Positions 1 through 8,800 of a stretch of DNA of 11,607 nucleotides are shown here, piece by piece. The DNA comes from Lobulomyces angularis. Its lineage: Eukaryota > Chytridiomycota > Chytridiomycetes > Lobulomycetales > Lobulomycetaceae. Positions within the stretch are counted from its first letter, which is position 1. Each line of letters opens with the position of its first letter. The translations under genes were made by a program, and so were the position numbers. The stretch covers positions 1 through 11,607 of the forward strand of contig JADHYX010000554.1 of NCBI GenBank assembly GCA_027604685.1. The letters are read 5' to 3'. The notes under the pieces were generated by a model that saw only the letters and a program-made list of their open reading frames with translations, was not told where the DNA came from and did no database searches.

Positions 1-724
1 ATTTTATTTATTTTATTAATAAAAAAGTATTAACTTATAATAATTTATTTATACTTTAGAAATTACATTTACCCTAATTACAATACATACTGCAATGTTG
101 CGAAATCGATTTACTGGTTGTTACACAGAAATTTTGTTTTCTTTTACATTAGTACTTCTTCCTAATTTATAATTTACTTTTTGTTTTATACTAATTATAG
201 TATAATAAAATGTAAAAAAAAACATAAAAAAATATTTGAACCAATGTAAGATATCTTCATTTCAGAAAAGAGATTTTTTTTTATCACTGTGGACGGCTAT
301 ACTCTTAATCTTGGATAAACCTTTTTTTATTGAGAAAACTAAGTCATTTTTTTAATATAAATAAATAAAAGAATTGATATCTTGAATATACTCAGAGTTG
401 AATCTAATTATCTTCTCACTTGTATCAAAAGCGATACTGGTCAGCGACAAAATTAGTATATGTCGCAGTCCAACACTAAAAAATATATTGCAGTACTCCC
501 ACTCCATTGAAATCCAATCACACGCTTATTTTTACTAGTAGGAATTTTGATATAAATTTTGCAATATTTTCCAATATAAAATCTCAGATTAAAATAAAAC
601 ATTTTTGTTATTAATTAAAGGTTTTATAAAAAAATTCTAATAAATTTGAGAAATTTAGGACCTAAAAAAAAATTAACGAAATTTCAACTGAAATTAAAAT
701 TAAATTTTATGCAAATTTATCCCA
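1..724. other. AT-rich intergenic region downstream of the glycosyltransferase-like gene
   Basis: I found no convincing coding exon on either strand. The longest plus-strand reading from an ATG near 96 is only about 25 codons, and stops are dense elsewhere. The region holds one TA-flanked hairpin (435-478, listed separately). The rest is A/T-run DNA that would include the 3' untranslated region of the minus-strand gene ending at 725. Confidence 0.6.
435..478. repeat. 44-bp imperfect inverted repeat, possible transposon-end or MITE remnant
   Basis: The left arm TACTGGTCAGCGACA (435-449) pairs imperfectly with the right arm TGTCGCAGTCCAACACTA (461-478) around a short A/T spacer. Both ends finish in TA. 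The left arm plus spacer (TGGTCAGCGACAAAATTA, 438-455) matches 16 of 18 bases at 5263-5280 in the second hairpin locus. TA-flanked short inverted repeats are typical of Tc1/mariner-type ends. No transposase is present, so the class is a guess. Confidence 0.45.
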
Positions 725-2212
725 TTATTCACGAAATTTTTTTACCCAATACTCCTTATATAATTTGTTTAAATTAAATTTTTTTGCTTTGAATTTTATA
801 TAAGTTTCTTTTATTAATTCTAATGAAAGATCTGACCATTCTTTTACTAAAAAAAAAAAGCAAAAAAAAAAATTTAAGAAAATTATATTTTTTTTTTAAT
901 TATAAATGGTAAAATTTAATACCTATTAGAACAGGAAGATCTGTATACATTTCGTCTATTCAATAAAAAAAAAAATAACAAAACTATAAAATTTGAAAAA
1001 AAATACCCAATTGACTAGATTTTACTATTGGATAAACACCAAGATATAAAGCTTCCCAAGTTCTATAACAATCAAATCCACGCCCAAAAGGTGAAATAAC
1101 AAACCTAAAACTAGCTATTATAAAAAAACAAAGACAAAGGATTAAAATATATATATATATATATATTTAAAAACCTAGAGTTTTATAATAATTAACTTGT
1201 TTTTGATGTTTATCATCTCCATTATTTTCTTCATAAAAACATTCGGTATAATCATATAAAGGTCCTCCTACTACAAAAAAAAAATAAAAAAATAAAAAAA
1301 AAATTTTATAATAGAAAAAATATTAAAATACCTTTACATCCAAGTTCATAAGGTTCTTTTCTGTGAAAATAGTTATTTTCAACTTTCATTGAACTTAAAA
1401 TAAATTTTTTTGAATTTAAACGAATTGGAGCTGGATCTGCCAAAACCTCAGCCAAAGATTCTCTTTGTTCATTCCATTGGCTAATTCCGAGTGGAATACA
1501 AGAAAATCTATTTGGATCAGGATTGTAATCACTAAGAAAAAAAATTACCATTTTAATTATATTTTTTATAAAAAAAAAACTTACCAATTCATGGCATACC
1601 AATGCTTTAAATAAGTATTTTTTAAAATTAAATTAACATCAACATTACTATTCTTTAAAACAGCTAGGGGTGAACCATCACCATCTCCGGAAACTAAAAC
1701 AAAGGAAGTTTTTATATTAGGTAACTAAATAAAAAAAAAAAAAAATTAAATTAAAATTAAATTTTTTTATTTAAATACATCTCTTTTAACAAAAGTTGGT
1801 AAAGTACCAGTTTCAACAAAAATTACATCATCATTTTTTAATTTATTTAAATCTAAATTTTTTAACAATTTTTTTTCTTTTTCAGGAGCAAAAGGATTTT
1901 GACCATTACAAAGATAATCTGCTGAAAGTTTTGCAGTAATAGGCGACCTACAAAAAAAAAAAAAAAAAAACCAAAATTCAATTTTTTTTTTTTTTTTGTA
2001 AGTTTAATATACCATAGACGAGATTCTAAATTAGTGTGGTTACTTCTTATTATGGATACAGTTTTAAATTGAATGAATTTTTCATTGAATAAGTTGGTAG
2101 AATTGGCTGTTAAAAAATAGAAAAAAATTAAGATTAAACTTGTTAAAACAGCAAAAACTGTTAATTTTTCTGTTTTTTTATAAAAAAGTAGTTTTTTTAA
2201 TATATTTCTCAT
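725..2212 (-). CDS. Exostosin-like glycosyltransferase-type type II membrane protein (8 exons, 355 aa)
   Basis: Exons run 2013-2212, 1779-1947, 1585-1724, 1332-1531, 1175-1270, 1007-1114, 923-955 and 725-846. All splice in phase and end in TAA. The start is the ATG at 2212 (A at -3); the open frame above it has no ATG. Residues 1-16 are basic and cytosolic, about 17-34 form one membrane anchor, and the rest should be lumenal, with NST (37) and NHT (58) glycosylation sequons. The body has SGDGDG (135-140), HWYAMNCDYNPDP (164-176), then SPFGRGFDCYRTWEALYLG (276-294), YPIVKSSQLDEMYTDLPVLI (296-315) and a final EYW motif near 347-349. The last two blocks resemble the nucleotide-sugar-binding end of exostosin-like glycosyltransferases; this is family resemblance from memory. 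Likely role: sugar transfer in Golgi/ER. Donor and acceptor are unknown. Exon 5 could start 3 bases later (tandem TAG acceptors). Confidence 0.8.
1147..1166. repeat. (AT)n microsatellite in intron 5 of the glycosyltransferase-like gene
   Basis: About ten uninterrupted AT dinucleotides lie within the intron at 1115-1174, between the donor and the T-rich acceptor tract. Length polymorphism would be expected, with no effect on the protein. Confidence 0.8.
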
Positions 2213-2564
2213 TATTTTTAGTTTGTGTTTTGACTTTTTTGTGTTAGATTGACAAGTTATTTGCAATAAAGTTTTACTTTTTTATTAAAGTCAAGAGGGA
2301 GAATATATATAAATAAAAATATTTTTTTTTTTTTTTTTTTTAAAGATAGATTCATTCATGAGGCACAAAAATTCAAGATCACGTGGGGGGCCGATAAAAA
2401 CCAATCAAAAAATGGTATAAAAAGTATATTAAAACCTATTGGAAATGATCCAGTTATATGTATAAAAATCGATTATTAATTTTTCTTATTTTTTTTCTTA
2501 TATTGATCTATAATTTATTTTTAATAAAAATTTATCCAAAAAAAAATAAATAAATAAATAACAT
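2213..2564. promoter_or_regulatory. Intergenic spacer with the putative promoter of the glycosyltransferase-like gene
   Basis: The 352 bases separate two genes on the same strand. Read on the minus strand, a TATATATA-type box (about 2303-2311) lies about 90 bases above the ATG at 2212, behind a long homopolymer (about 2322-2341) of the kind that excludes nucleosomes. Further up is an E-box-like CACGTG palindrome (2380-2385) inside a rare GC-richer patch (2379-2393). Near 2544-2560 there is an AAAT tetranucleotide repeat just past the stop codon of the acyltransferase gene. Regulatory roles are inferred from position only. Confidence 0.35.
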
Positions 2565-4526
2565 CTATATATATTTTTCATCTCCAGTTTTTAAAAAATA
2601 AAACTCATTAATTAAACCAAAAAAACAAAATCTAATAAGATAAAGAAATTGTTTTGGTAAATTAATAAACCAAAAAAAAAATCTTTTAGGAAATAAAATT
2701 AAGTTAATAAAAACTTTTTTTAACGTTTTCAAAGGCAAAGGATTGCTTGGCCAAACTTTGTTTTCTTTGAAACCATTTTTAATTATTGAATAAATAAACT
2801 TGGCAACAAAAACGCTTCCTAAATCAAAAGTTTGATAAAAAACAAATACTCCAGGGATTAAAGCGAGAAATGTTCCAAACCAAACAAGCAAATATTGATA
2901 AACATATGGTAAATTTGTTAATGCTACTAGGTTTATTATGTGTGGTGTTACTCCTCCAAACCAAACTTTAAAAAAAAATTAAATATATATTTATATATTT
3001 TTTTTTTTTACGTGGATGAAGTAAATATAAACCAAAACTCATTTTCCCCAACAATTCCATTGGTTTACAAGAAAATAAAAATTGGACATATTGATTTAAT
3101 TCTAATAACATTATTAAAACAGCTGAAAATAAACAAGCATATAAAGTAGGCTAAAAACAAAAATTAAAAATAAAAAAAAATTTTTTTTTTTTACTAATCC
3201 ATTTGAATCGACTGGATTATAATTGCTATCAGCTCCAATAAAAAAACCTAAAAAATAATAATCAATATAACGAATAAACACTAGTCCATAGTCAAATAAT
3301 CTGATAAACAAAAATAACCCCAAACTAAAATGAAGTATACTACGATATCTACTTTTATTTATTTCCTCATAAAATTTTGTTATTGATAATTGCGATAAAG
3401 CAACTCCAATAAAAAAAAAGGTTGACTAAAAAAAATATGGTTAAGTTGAAGAAAACAAGGTTTTTTTTTTACCATGCTTTGATTTACAAGGTTTACAATA
3501 ATTAAAAAAGTTAAAACTATTACTTTTCCACGATAATTTAAACTAAACAAAGCAAAAGCGGTAATAAAAACGTAATAAGAATTATAAAATTCTTGATGTA
3601 AAGTCCAAAGAATTCCGTATGGATAATCTACTACACCTTTTGCATATCTAAAAAAATAAACAATAAAAAAAAAATTAAAATTAAAATTAATTTTTTTTTT
3701 TTTTTTATTTTTTTTACAAATTCCAAGTACGGGTAAAAATATACCCAACTTCAAAAGGTGGCTTTTGTACACCTGCACGATAACTGTGCAATGGGCCATT
3801 TAAACTAGTTGGGTAAAATTGATGAAATAATCCAATTTGCTAATTTAAAAAAAATAAAAAAAGTTAGATTCAAAATAGCCATTTTTCAAAAAAATCTTAC
3901 AAACATAATATATAAAAATGTATAAGCACCCATAACCGGAATAGTTAATCGAAACAATCTACGAACGAATGCTGATGACAAACTTTCTAATTTAGCACTA
4001 CGTAACATTGAAGTAACTAAAACTCTTCCTGAAAGAACGTAAAATAATGGTACACTAAGTTCACTTCTGCCAATGAAAGTTTGTAAAAATGGAAATGAAA
4101 AAAGTGTTTGATTACGAACACTCAATTGTTCGGAATTGTCATCACCTTGAAGAAAATTATTCGAACTCATGAAATGCATTGAAAATACTTGAAAAGCTGC
4201 AAATCCTAAAAAATAAAAATAAAAAAAAATTGGAAAAAAAAAAAAAGAGTTTGAAATACCTCTAACACCATCAAAATATGTTTTATGAGCTGAAATTTTA
4301 TTATTAATAGAATGAGATTTATCTTTAAAATTATCTAAAAAATGAAAAAAATTAAAAAATCAAAAATCAAAAATTTAAAGTTTTAGAAGAATTAAAAAAA
4401 AAAAAATTAGAGTTTTTTTTATTGACCTAATAAGTTTTTAATTGAGATAGAATTTTTATCATTTGAATTTGATGATGTTTCTGAAATAGTATTAGCTGTA
4501 AATGGTAATGTTACTTCACTTGACAT
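2565..4526 (-). CDS. Acyltransferase-3 family multipass membrane protein (8 exons, 515 aa)
   Basis: Exons run 4427-4526, 4260-4334, 3901-4205, 3718-3839, 3473-3647, 3195-3425, 3012-3150 and 2565-2965. They join in phase and end in TAG. The start is the ATG at 4526 (A at -3), the first ATG in its frame. Residues 1-48 form a Ser/Asn-rich soluble tail. Then comes the family's first-helix signature YFDGVRGFAAFQVFSMHF (53-70), whose Asp55, Arg58 and His69 match the conserved catalytic/binding positions of membrane O-acyltransferases of this superfamily. Next are PLFYVLSGRVL (111-121), a basic RRLFRL (140-145), several hydrophobic segments, and the C-terminal LGKMSFGLYLLHP (370-382). A hydrophobic, basic tail follows to 515. 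Length and motif order fit fungal members. The expected reaction is acyl transfer to a sugar, lipid or other small acceptor at a membrane; the substrate cannot be read from sequence. Donor 1 (GTCAAT) is weak; the other donors and acceptors are convincing. Confidence 0.88.
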
Positions 4527-5106
4527 GTTGCGATACTTGATTTTTTTACTTTGTTCAAGGTTGATTTTTTTTTTTTTTTTACTAGAATTTTTACGATTTG
4601 CCACTTGCTTTTGCTTTAACTTAAGAAAGGGGGCCAATATTCTGAAAATTTTAGAAAATAAATTGGGAATAGCAGGTATAGTCCATCTATTGTGTAACCG
4701 GGTGCTAAATAATCTTCACAACAAATTTACGATTGTTTGTAAACTTAGAATTCAAACACTTAATTACGCAATATACAATTATCAAGTTTATTATTATTGA
4801 AACATAAATGATAACTGCCAGCACATCGAAGTAAAAGGATAACACATTAATTGGGAAATTTATAATGATGTGTTGTTTAGTTAAATTTAGTATAAAATAG
4901 AATTAGAAATCATTTAGTTAAATATAAGTTTGTCAAAACAAATAAAAAAAAACAACTTCTGGGTTCTGGTTGACTCCGTCATTAGTCAAATTCTGTAAAT
5001 TAACTGCTTAAAAAAATGTAAAATAAAAGTATTATAAATAAAACTCGTTTTTCGTCAAAAATAATAAAAAATTTAATAATAAAATAATCAAAAAAAGCTG
5101 CATTAG
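4527..5106. other. Intergenic region upstream of the acyltransferase gene
   Basis: The region should contain the promoter and 5' leader of the minus-strand acyltransferase gene (ATG at 4526). No clear TATA box stands out close to it on that strand. A plus-strand open stretch at 4525-4800 is rejected as antisense noise. A short imperfect inverted repeat (AACACAT near 4841 with ATGTGTT near 4869) is present. On the plus strand a TATAAATAAA stretch (about 5034-5043) lies some 65 bases above the small ORF at 5107. Confidence 0.4.
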
Positions 5107-5283
5107 ATGCAAAAACTGAAACTCAAATTATTGCTTTTTTTTTATTTTTCATCGACATGTTCAGTCACTTATAAATCTATATCTGCAGTAAATCTTACTT
5201 TTGGTAGTTATGATCAAAGGACTGTTCAGACTACACTAGCTACAATAAGTAATTATCGTAGTGTTGGTCTGCAACAAAATTAA
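5107..5283 (+). CDS. Possible small secreted protein (58 codons), uncertain
   Basis: The ORF runs from ATG at 5107 to TAA at 5281-5283. Its N-terminus MQKLKLKLLLFFYFSSTCSV has a basic n-region, a hydrophobic core and small polar residues, as in a signal peptide with cleavage near residue 18-22. The mature part would be about 36-40 residues, rich in Ser and Thr and without a known motif. A TATA-like stretch lies about 65 bases upstream. It is the only plus-strand candidate in the window. Against it, the 3' third overlaps a hairpin (5227-5271) that shares sequence with the element at 435-478, so the C-terminus may be transposon-derived or the ORF may be chance. I do not recognise a family. Confidence 0.25.
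   Translation: MQKLKLKLLLFFYFSSTCSVTYKSISAVNLTFGSYDQRTVQTTLATISNYRSVGLQQN
5227..5281. repeat. Inverted repeat sharing arm sequence with the hairpin at 435-478
   Basis: The left arm CAGACTACACTA (5227-5238) is nearly complementary to the right arm TAGTGTTGGTCTG (5259-5271), with about 20 bases between. The right arm continues as CAACAAAATTA, giving an 18-base block at 5263-5280 that matches 438-455 at 16 positions. Its TAGTGTTGG also matches the reverse complement of 470-478. This looks like terminal sequence of one DNA-transposon family present twice. No transposase is visible nearby. Confidence 0.45.
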
Positions 5284-5560
5284 CAATGGTATACGATTTT
5301 TGCACAGGTGAACCTAGGTGAAACCTAAGTTTCAGACTGATAAGACTTAGTTTTGGACAGATGAAACATTTTTGAAATTATTCCTCGCTTATCATATTTC
5401 TGGCATTATCGAAAGGTGATGTGATGTAATTAGCAATTCTTAATAATCAGAATTTAACCAATCAAAAAAAATTTTAGATACTGAACTTTTAATATTTTAG
5501 GGGAATTTTTATACATAATTTTCCATTTTATGTTAATCGTAAAATAAACAGTTTAAGTCA
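5284..5560. other. Short intergenic stretch with a small tandem duplication
   Basis: No gene was found. The stretch contains a two-copy tandem repeat, AGGTGAACCT followed by AGGTGAAACCT (5306-5326), and a slightly GC-richer patch to about 5420. It would include the 3' flank of the decayed minus-strand gene ending at 5561. Confidence 0.4.
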
Positions 5561-6730
5561 TCACAATTTGTAGAAAGACCATTTTTTTTTCCTTGCGCAT
5601 TTGGTTCGATGATCTTTCTTTTTTTTTCGTTTCTCTAGAGTAAATTTGTTAACTTGAGATTTTTCTACTACATTTAGCTTTTCTGACACAAAAATAGCAC
5701 CATTTTCTCCAGAGCCACTGATAGTAGTTTCAGATATACATTTGCCCTCTACATTGCTAAAGAGAAGTTAATTACATTGTAATTTAAATATTGTTTTTAC
5801 TTGTTGTTTGGAGTTTCAAATTCTACAGAAACATTGTTTTTTACTAAGGAGTTAAAATTGTTATTGTTAACCAAAAGGCAATCATTTCTAGAATTGCTAT
5901 TGTTAACGATTTCTTTTTCAACAAAGCTATAATTTCAAAGAAATAATTTTGAATTTTTGTTTTTCAGCTAAAATATATAATTTTTACCTTAATTGCTCCA
6001 AATTTTCAACATCATCCATTAAACCATTAACCGTTTCAGCATGCTCCTCTTGAACACTTTTCAACCTCCTCCTCTTCATTATCCATCTTCTTAAACAATT
6101 CCCCATCATCTATCTTTAGATCTGGTTCGGTTGCAGTTAATTTAATTGATCCATCAGCTTCAGTTTCTACGATTTCTTCAGTAGTAAGTTTTACTTTTTT
6201 ACTAAAAAAAAAAATAAAATAAAAAAATAGAGTATTTACGAATTTCCTTCAATCAGATTACCCACACCAGGTCCCTTTTTGCTGGCATTGGTAACAAGAA
6301 TTTGATCAAGTTGAATAAAAATTGTTATTGGTAGGTAGAATTTGTTGGGCATCAACAAATAGAGCTGCTGTCGTAGTAGAAGTTGAAACTACATTTTATT
6401 GATTCCTATTTTCTAAAAACAAAATGGTTAGTAAAAACTCAGTAAAAATTTACTTTGATAATCTTGCAACCACTTACGAACACCCACGTCGTCTGCAAGA
6501 GAAGAATTCTAATCAATTAACTTTTGGATAGTAGTGTTGTGATCTTCCAATTCATTTCCTTGTTCTGGTGAAAAATCTCTTAAACATTTCAGCAGATTAT
6601 TCACATTAACTTGTTTATTTTCGGAATCTAGTTTATCTGCAGCATTGCGCCCTTTAATAAAACAGTTAATTTTTAATATGATAATAGTTTATTAAAATTT
6701 GAGATAACATTTTGTAATTGTAGGATTTAT

Positions 6731-6850
6731 GCTTGAGCGGGTTTTAAGAATGAAAAAATAAAAATTTCTCTCAATAACTCAACCAGGATTGAAGAATAAA
6801 AATTTTAAATTTCCTCTAAACAACTCTCAAGCAGGATTGAAGAAAAATTT
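6731..6850 (+). repeat. Cluster A of a ~46-bp degenerate tandem repeat
   Basis: Three units start near 6732 (CTTGAGCGGG), 6778 (CTCAACCAGG) and 6826 (CTCAAGCAGG), so spacing is 46 and 48 bases. Each is followed by an ATTGAAGAATAAAAA-like stretch and TTTCTCTCAATAA-like joining sequence. The cluster lies entirely in the intron at 6652-6883 of the decayed gene, which is much longer than the introns of the intact genes because of it. Confidence 0.65.
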
Positions 6851-8706
6851 CTATGGATACCGCTCAAACTGATTTAATTTTACCTTCGGCACAAAGATTA
6901 CCAACAGAATCAGGAATGGAATTGTAAATAAGATTTAGATTATTTTCTGAATCATGATATGCAAGAGCTTTATCAACACTTCCAGCAACTTTATCAAAAA
7001 CTGTGTTATCTTCTACCGTGACTAAGGTTACAGATTGTGTTCCTGGTAAACAAGATAGGACCTATAAATTTAATTCAAAAAATCTCGAATTTTGTTGAAA
7101 AAATTTACCTTTATAAATTCGTCCATAAATTTAGGTTCTTCAAACCCAAGTGGTAACAAAATAAATAATTTACTTTCCTGAGGTTTTCCACCTTTCATCT
7201 GAACTAAATGGAGAATTATATCTAACCAAAATACTTTAGGAGCAGCAAGTAAAATCTAATGAAAACAAATAAAAATTAATAATAATTTTTTTTTACCTCC
7301 ATTAATGAATTACCACATAAGTTGGTATTAAAATCGGATTGAGGATAAGTGATAACATCTGTAAACCCGTTATTCCATAAACAAGGAGCTTCAACGTCAG
7401 CCAAAGTACGAAAAGTAGTCCTACTAAAAAGTAACATATCAGATCTTACTGAAGCTGTTCCTTGATTACCATGATTAGCTTTAAAATACATGAAACTATT
7501 ATCAATGGTGAGACTTTCCCTAAATTTTCTTTGTCTTTAAGTTAGTAAGGTAATGGTTCTGGTTGTTTCAACCAGATCAAAGATAGTATCTGGTCGATAA
7601 AGATAACCAACACTGACATTAGGAGTATCGTTAACTTTTTCAATTAATTTTTGTAACTCAAGTTCAGTAAGAGAATCGTGAATGAATAACAATATATCAC
7701 AAGTATTCATATCAGCATCAGATATTCTTGTAACAGTAACCTAAAAAAAATAAAGATTTGAAATTAAAATTTAAAATTTGTAGCTAATAAAATACTTTTT
7801 CTAGAAGAACGTTTTTTAAGGTATCTTTTCTAGTTCTATTTGAGATGGTGCATGACGATTGGGACAATTTTTCCTCCTCATGAGCATTAAAAGGTAGCTT
7901 TTTTAAAGAGCATTTTTCTTTTTTTCAGTTGAAGCAACAGATGCTTTGGGAACCGGTTTAGCAGCAGATGGTTTGGTAAGCTTTTGCACAACCGATGGTT
8001 TGGGAACAGCTTCAGCAGCAGGTTGTTGAATTTGATGATTTTCAACTTCCAAAAAAAAAATTAATAAAATAATTTTTTTTGGTTACTTGAGTCTTTAATT
8101 TATTCACAATATTAGGCAGAACAGAAGTAAGCAATTCTTGAAATGAAGCGGCTAATTTTTGACTATTTTTATATGCTTCATGTACCACTTCGTGTAAAAC
8201 ATCATCTCCTTTGTTAAATTTTTCATAATCCAGTATCATTTCTTGAATTATTTTTGAGCACTTATCTATGGGAAAAGAATCAGCTGTAATCTATTTATAA
8301 AATTATTTAATATTAAATTTCTTTTTAATAATTAATTTACCATTAAGAGTCCATAATATTGAATCACTTGAATAGCAACTTCTCGTTTTATATTTGTTTG
8401 AGCAAAAAGAACTTATTTTTTTCTTTAACCGAGTTAAGAATCCATTCAAAAATAGTGGTTAACAGATTTAATTCTAAATCATGTAAATAAACTACTTTGA
8501 CCAAATGTACAGGGAAGGTATTCCGAGAGGAAGTTTATTCAGAAAGGTTTTAATGAAATCCCAATGTTGACTACTGAAAAGTTTTATTAAAGGTCCAAGA
8601 TCATTAGCATTACTCTAACGTTATTAGTCTTTGCTTTTGCGAGTAAATCCAATTTTTTTTAAAAAATTTTAATACAATATCAAAATAATAAAGCAATAGA
8701 TTGATA

Positions 8707-8800
8707 TTTTCTCAATAACTCTCACGGACACTAAGAATAAAAAAATTAAAATTTTTCTCAATAACGCTTAAGCGTGATTTAAATATAGAAAAATTAAATT
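8707..8800 (+). repeat. Cluster B of the ~46-bp repeat, with a perfect palindromic core
   Basis: CTCAATAA recurs at 8711-8718 and 8757-8764, 46 bases apart. The second unit carries the perfect 12-base palindrome ACGCTTAAGCGT (8764-8775), which is likely the best preserved core of the family. The cluster lies in the intron at 8615-8856 of the decayed gene and has the same orientation as cluster A. Confidence 0.65.

Noticed and set aside
1862..2266. Uninterrupted 134-codon minus-strand frame as a complete protein
   Set aside because: It starts at TTG and reads through an intron (the Lys/Phe homopolymer stretch). Splicing 2012-1948 gives a sensible continuation in phase.
2370..2395. Fifth copy of the ~46-bp repeat, because GATCACGTG resembles the edge of cluster D
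   Set aside because: Only the short palindrome matches; the flanking unit sequence is absent.
2940..3149. Plus-strand 69-codon open frame
   Set aside because: It runs antisense through exon 7 and intron 7 of the acyltransferase gene, where the minus-strand reading has clear family motifs.
4525..4800. Plus-strand 91-codon open frame
   Set aside because: It overlaps the first exon and leader of the acyltransferase gene in antisense, is low in complexity at its start, and shows no domain or splice context.
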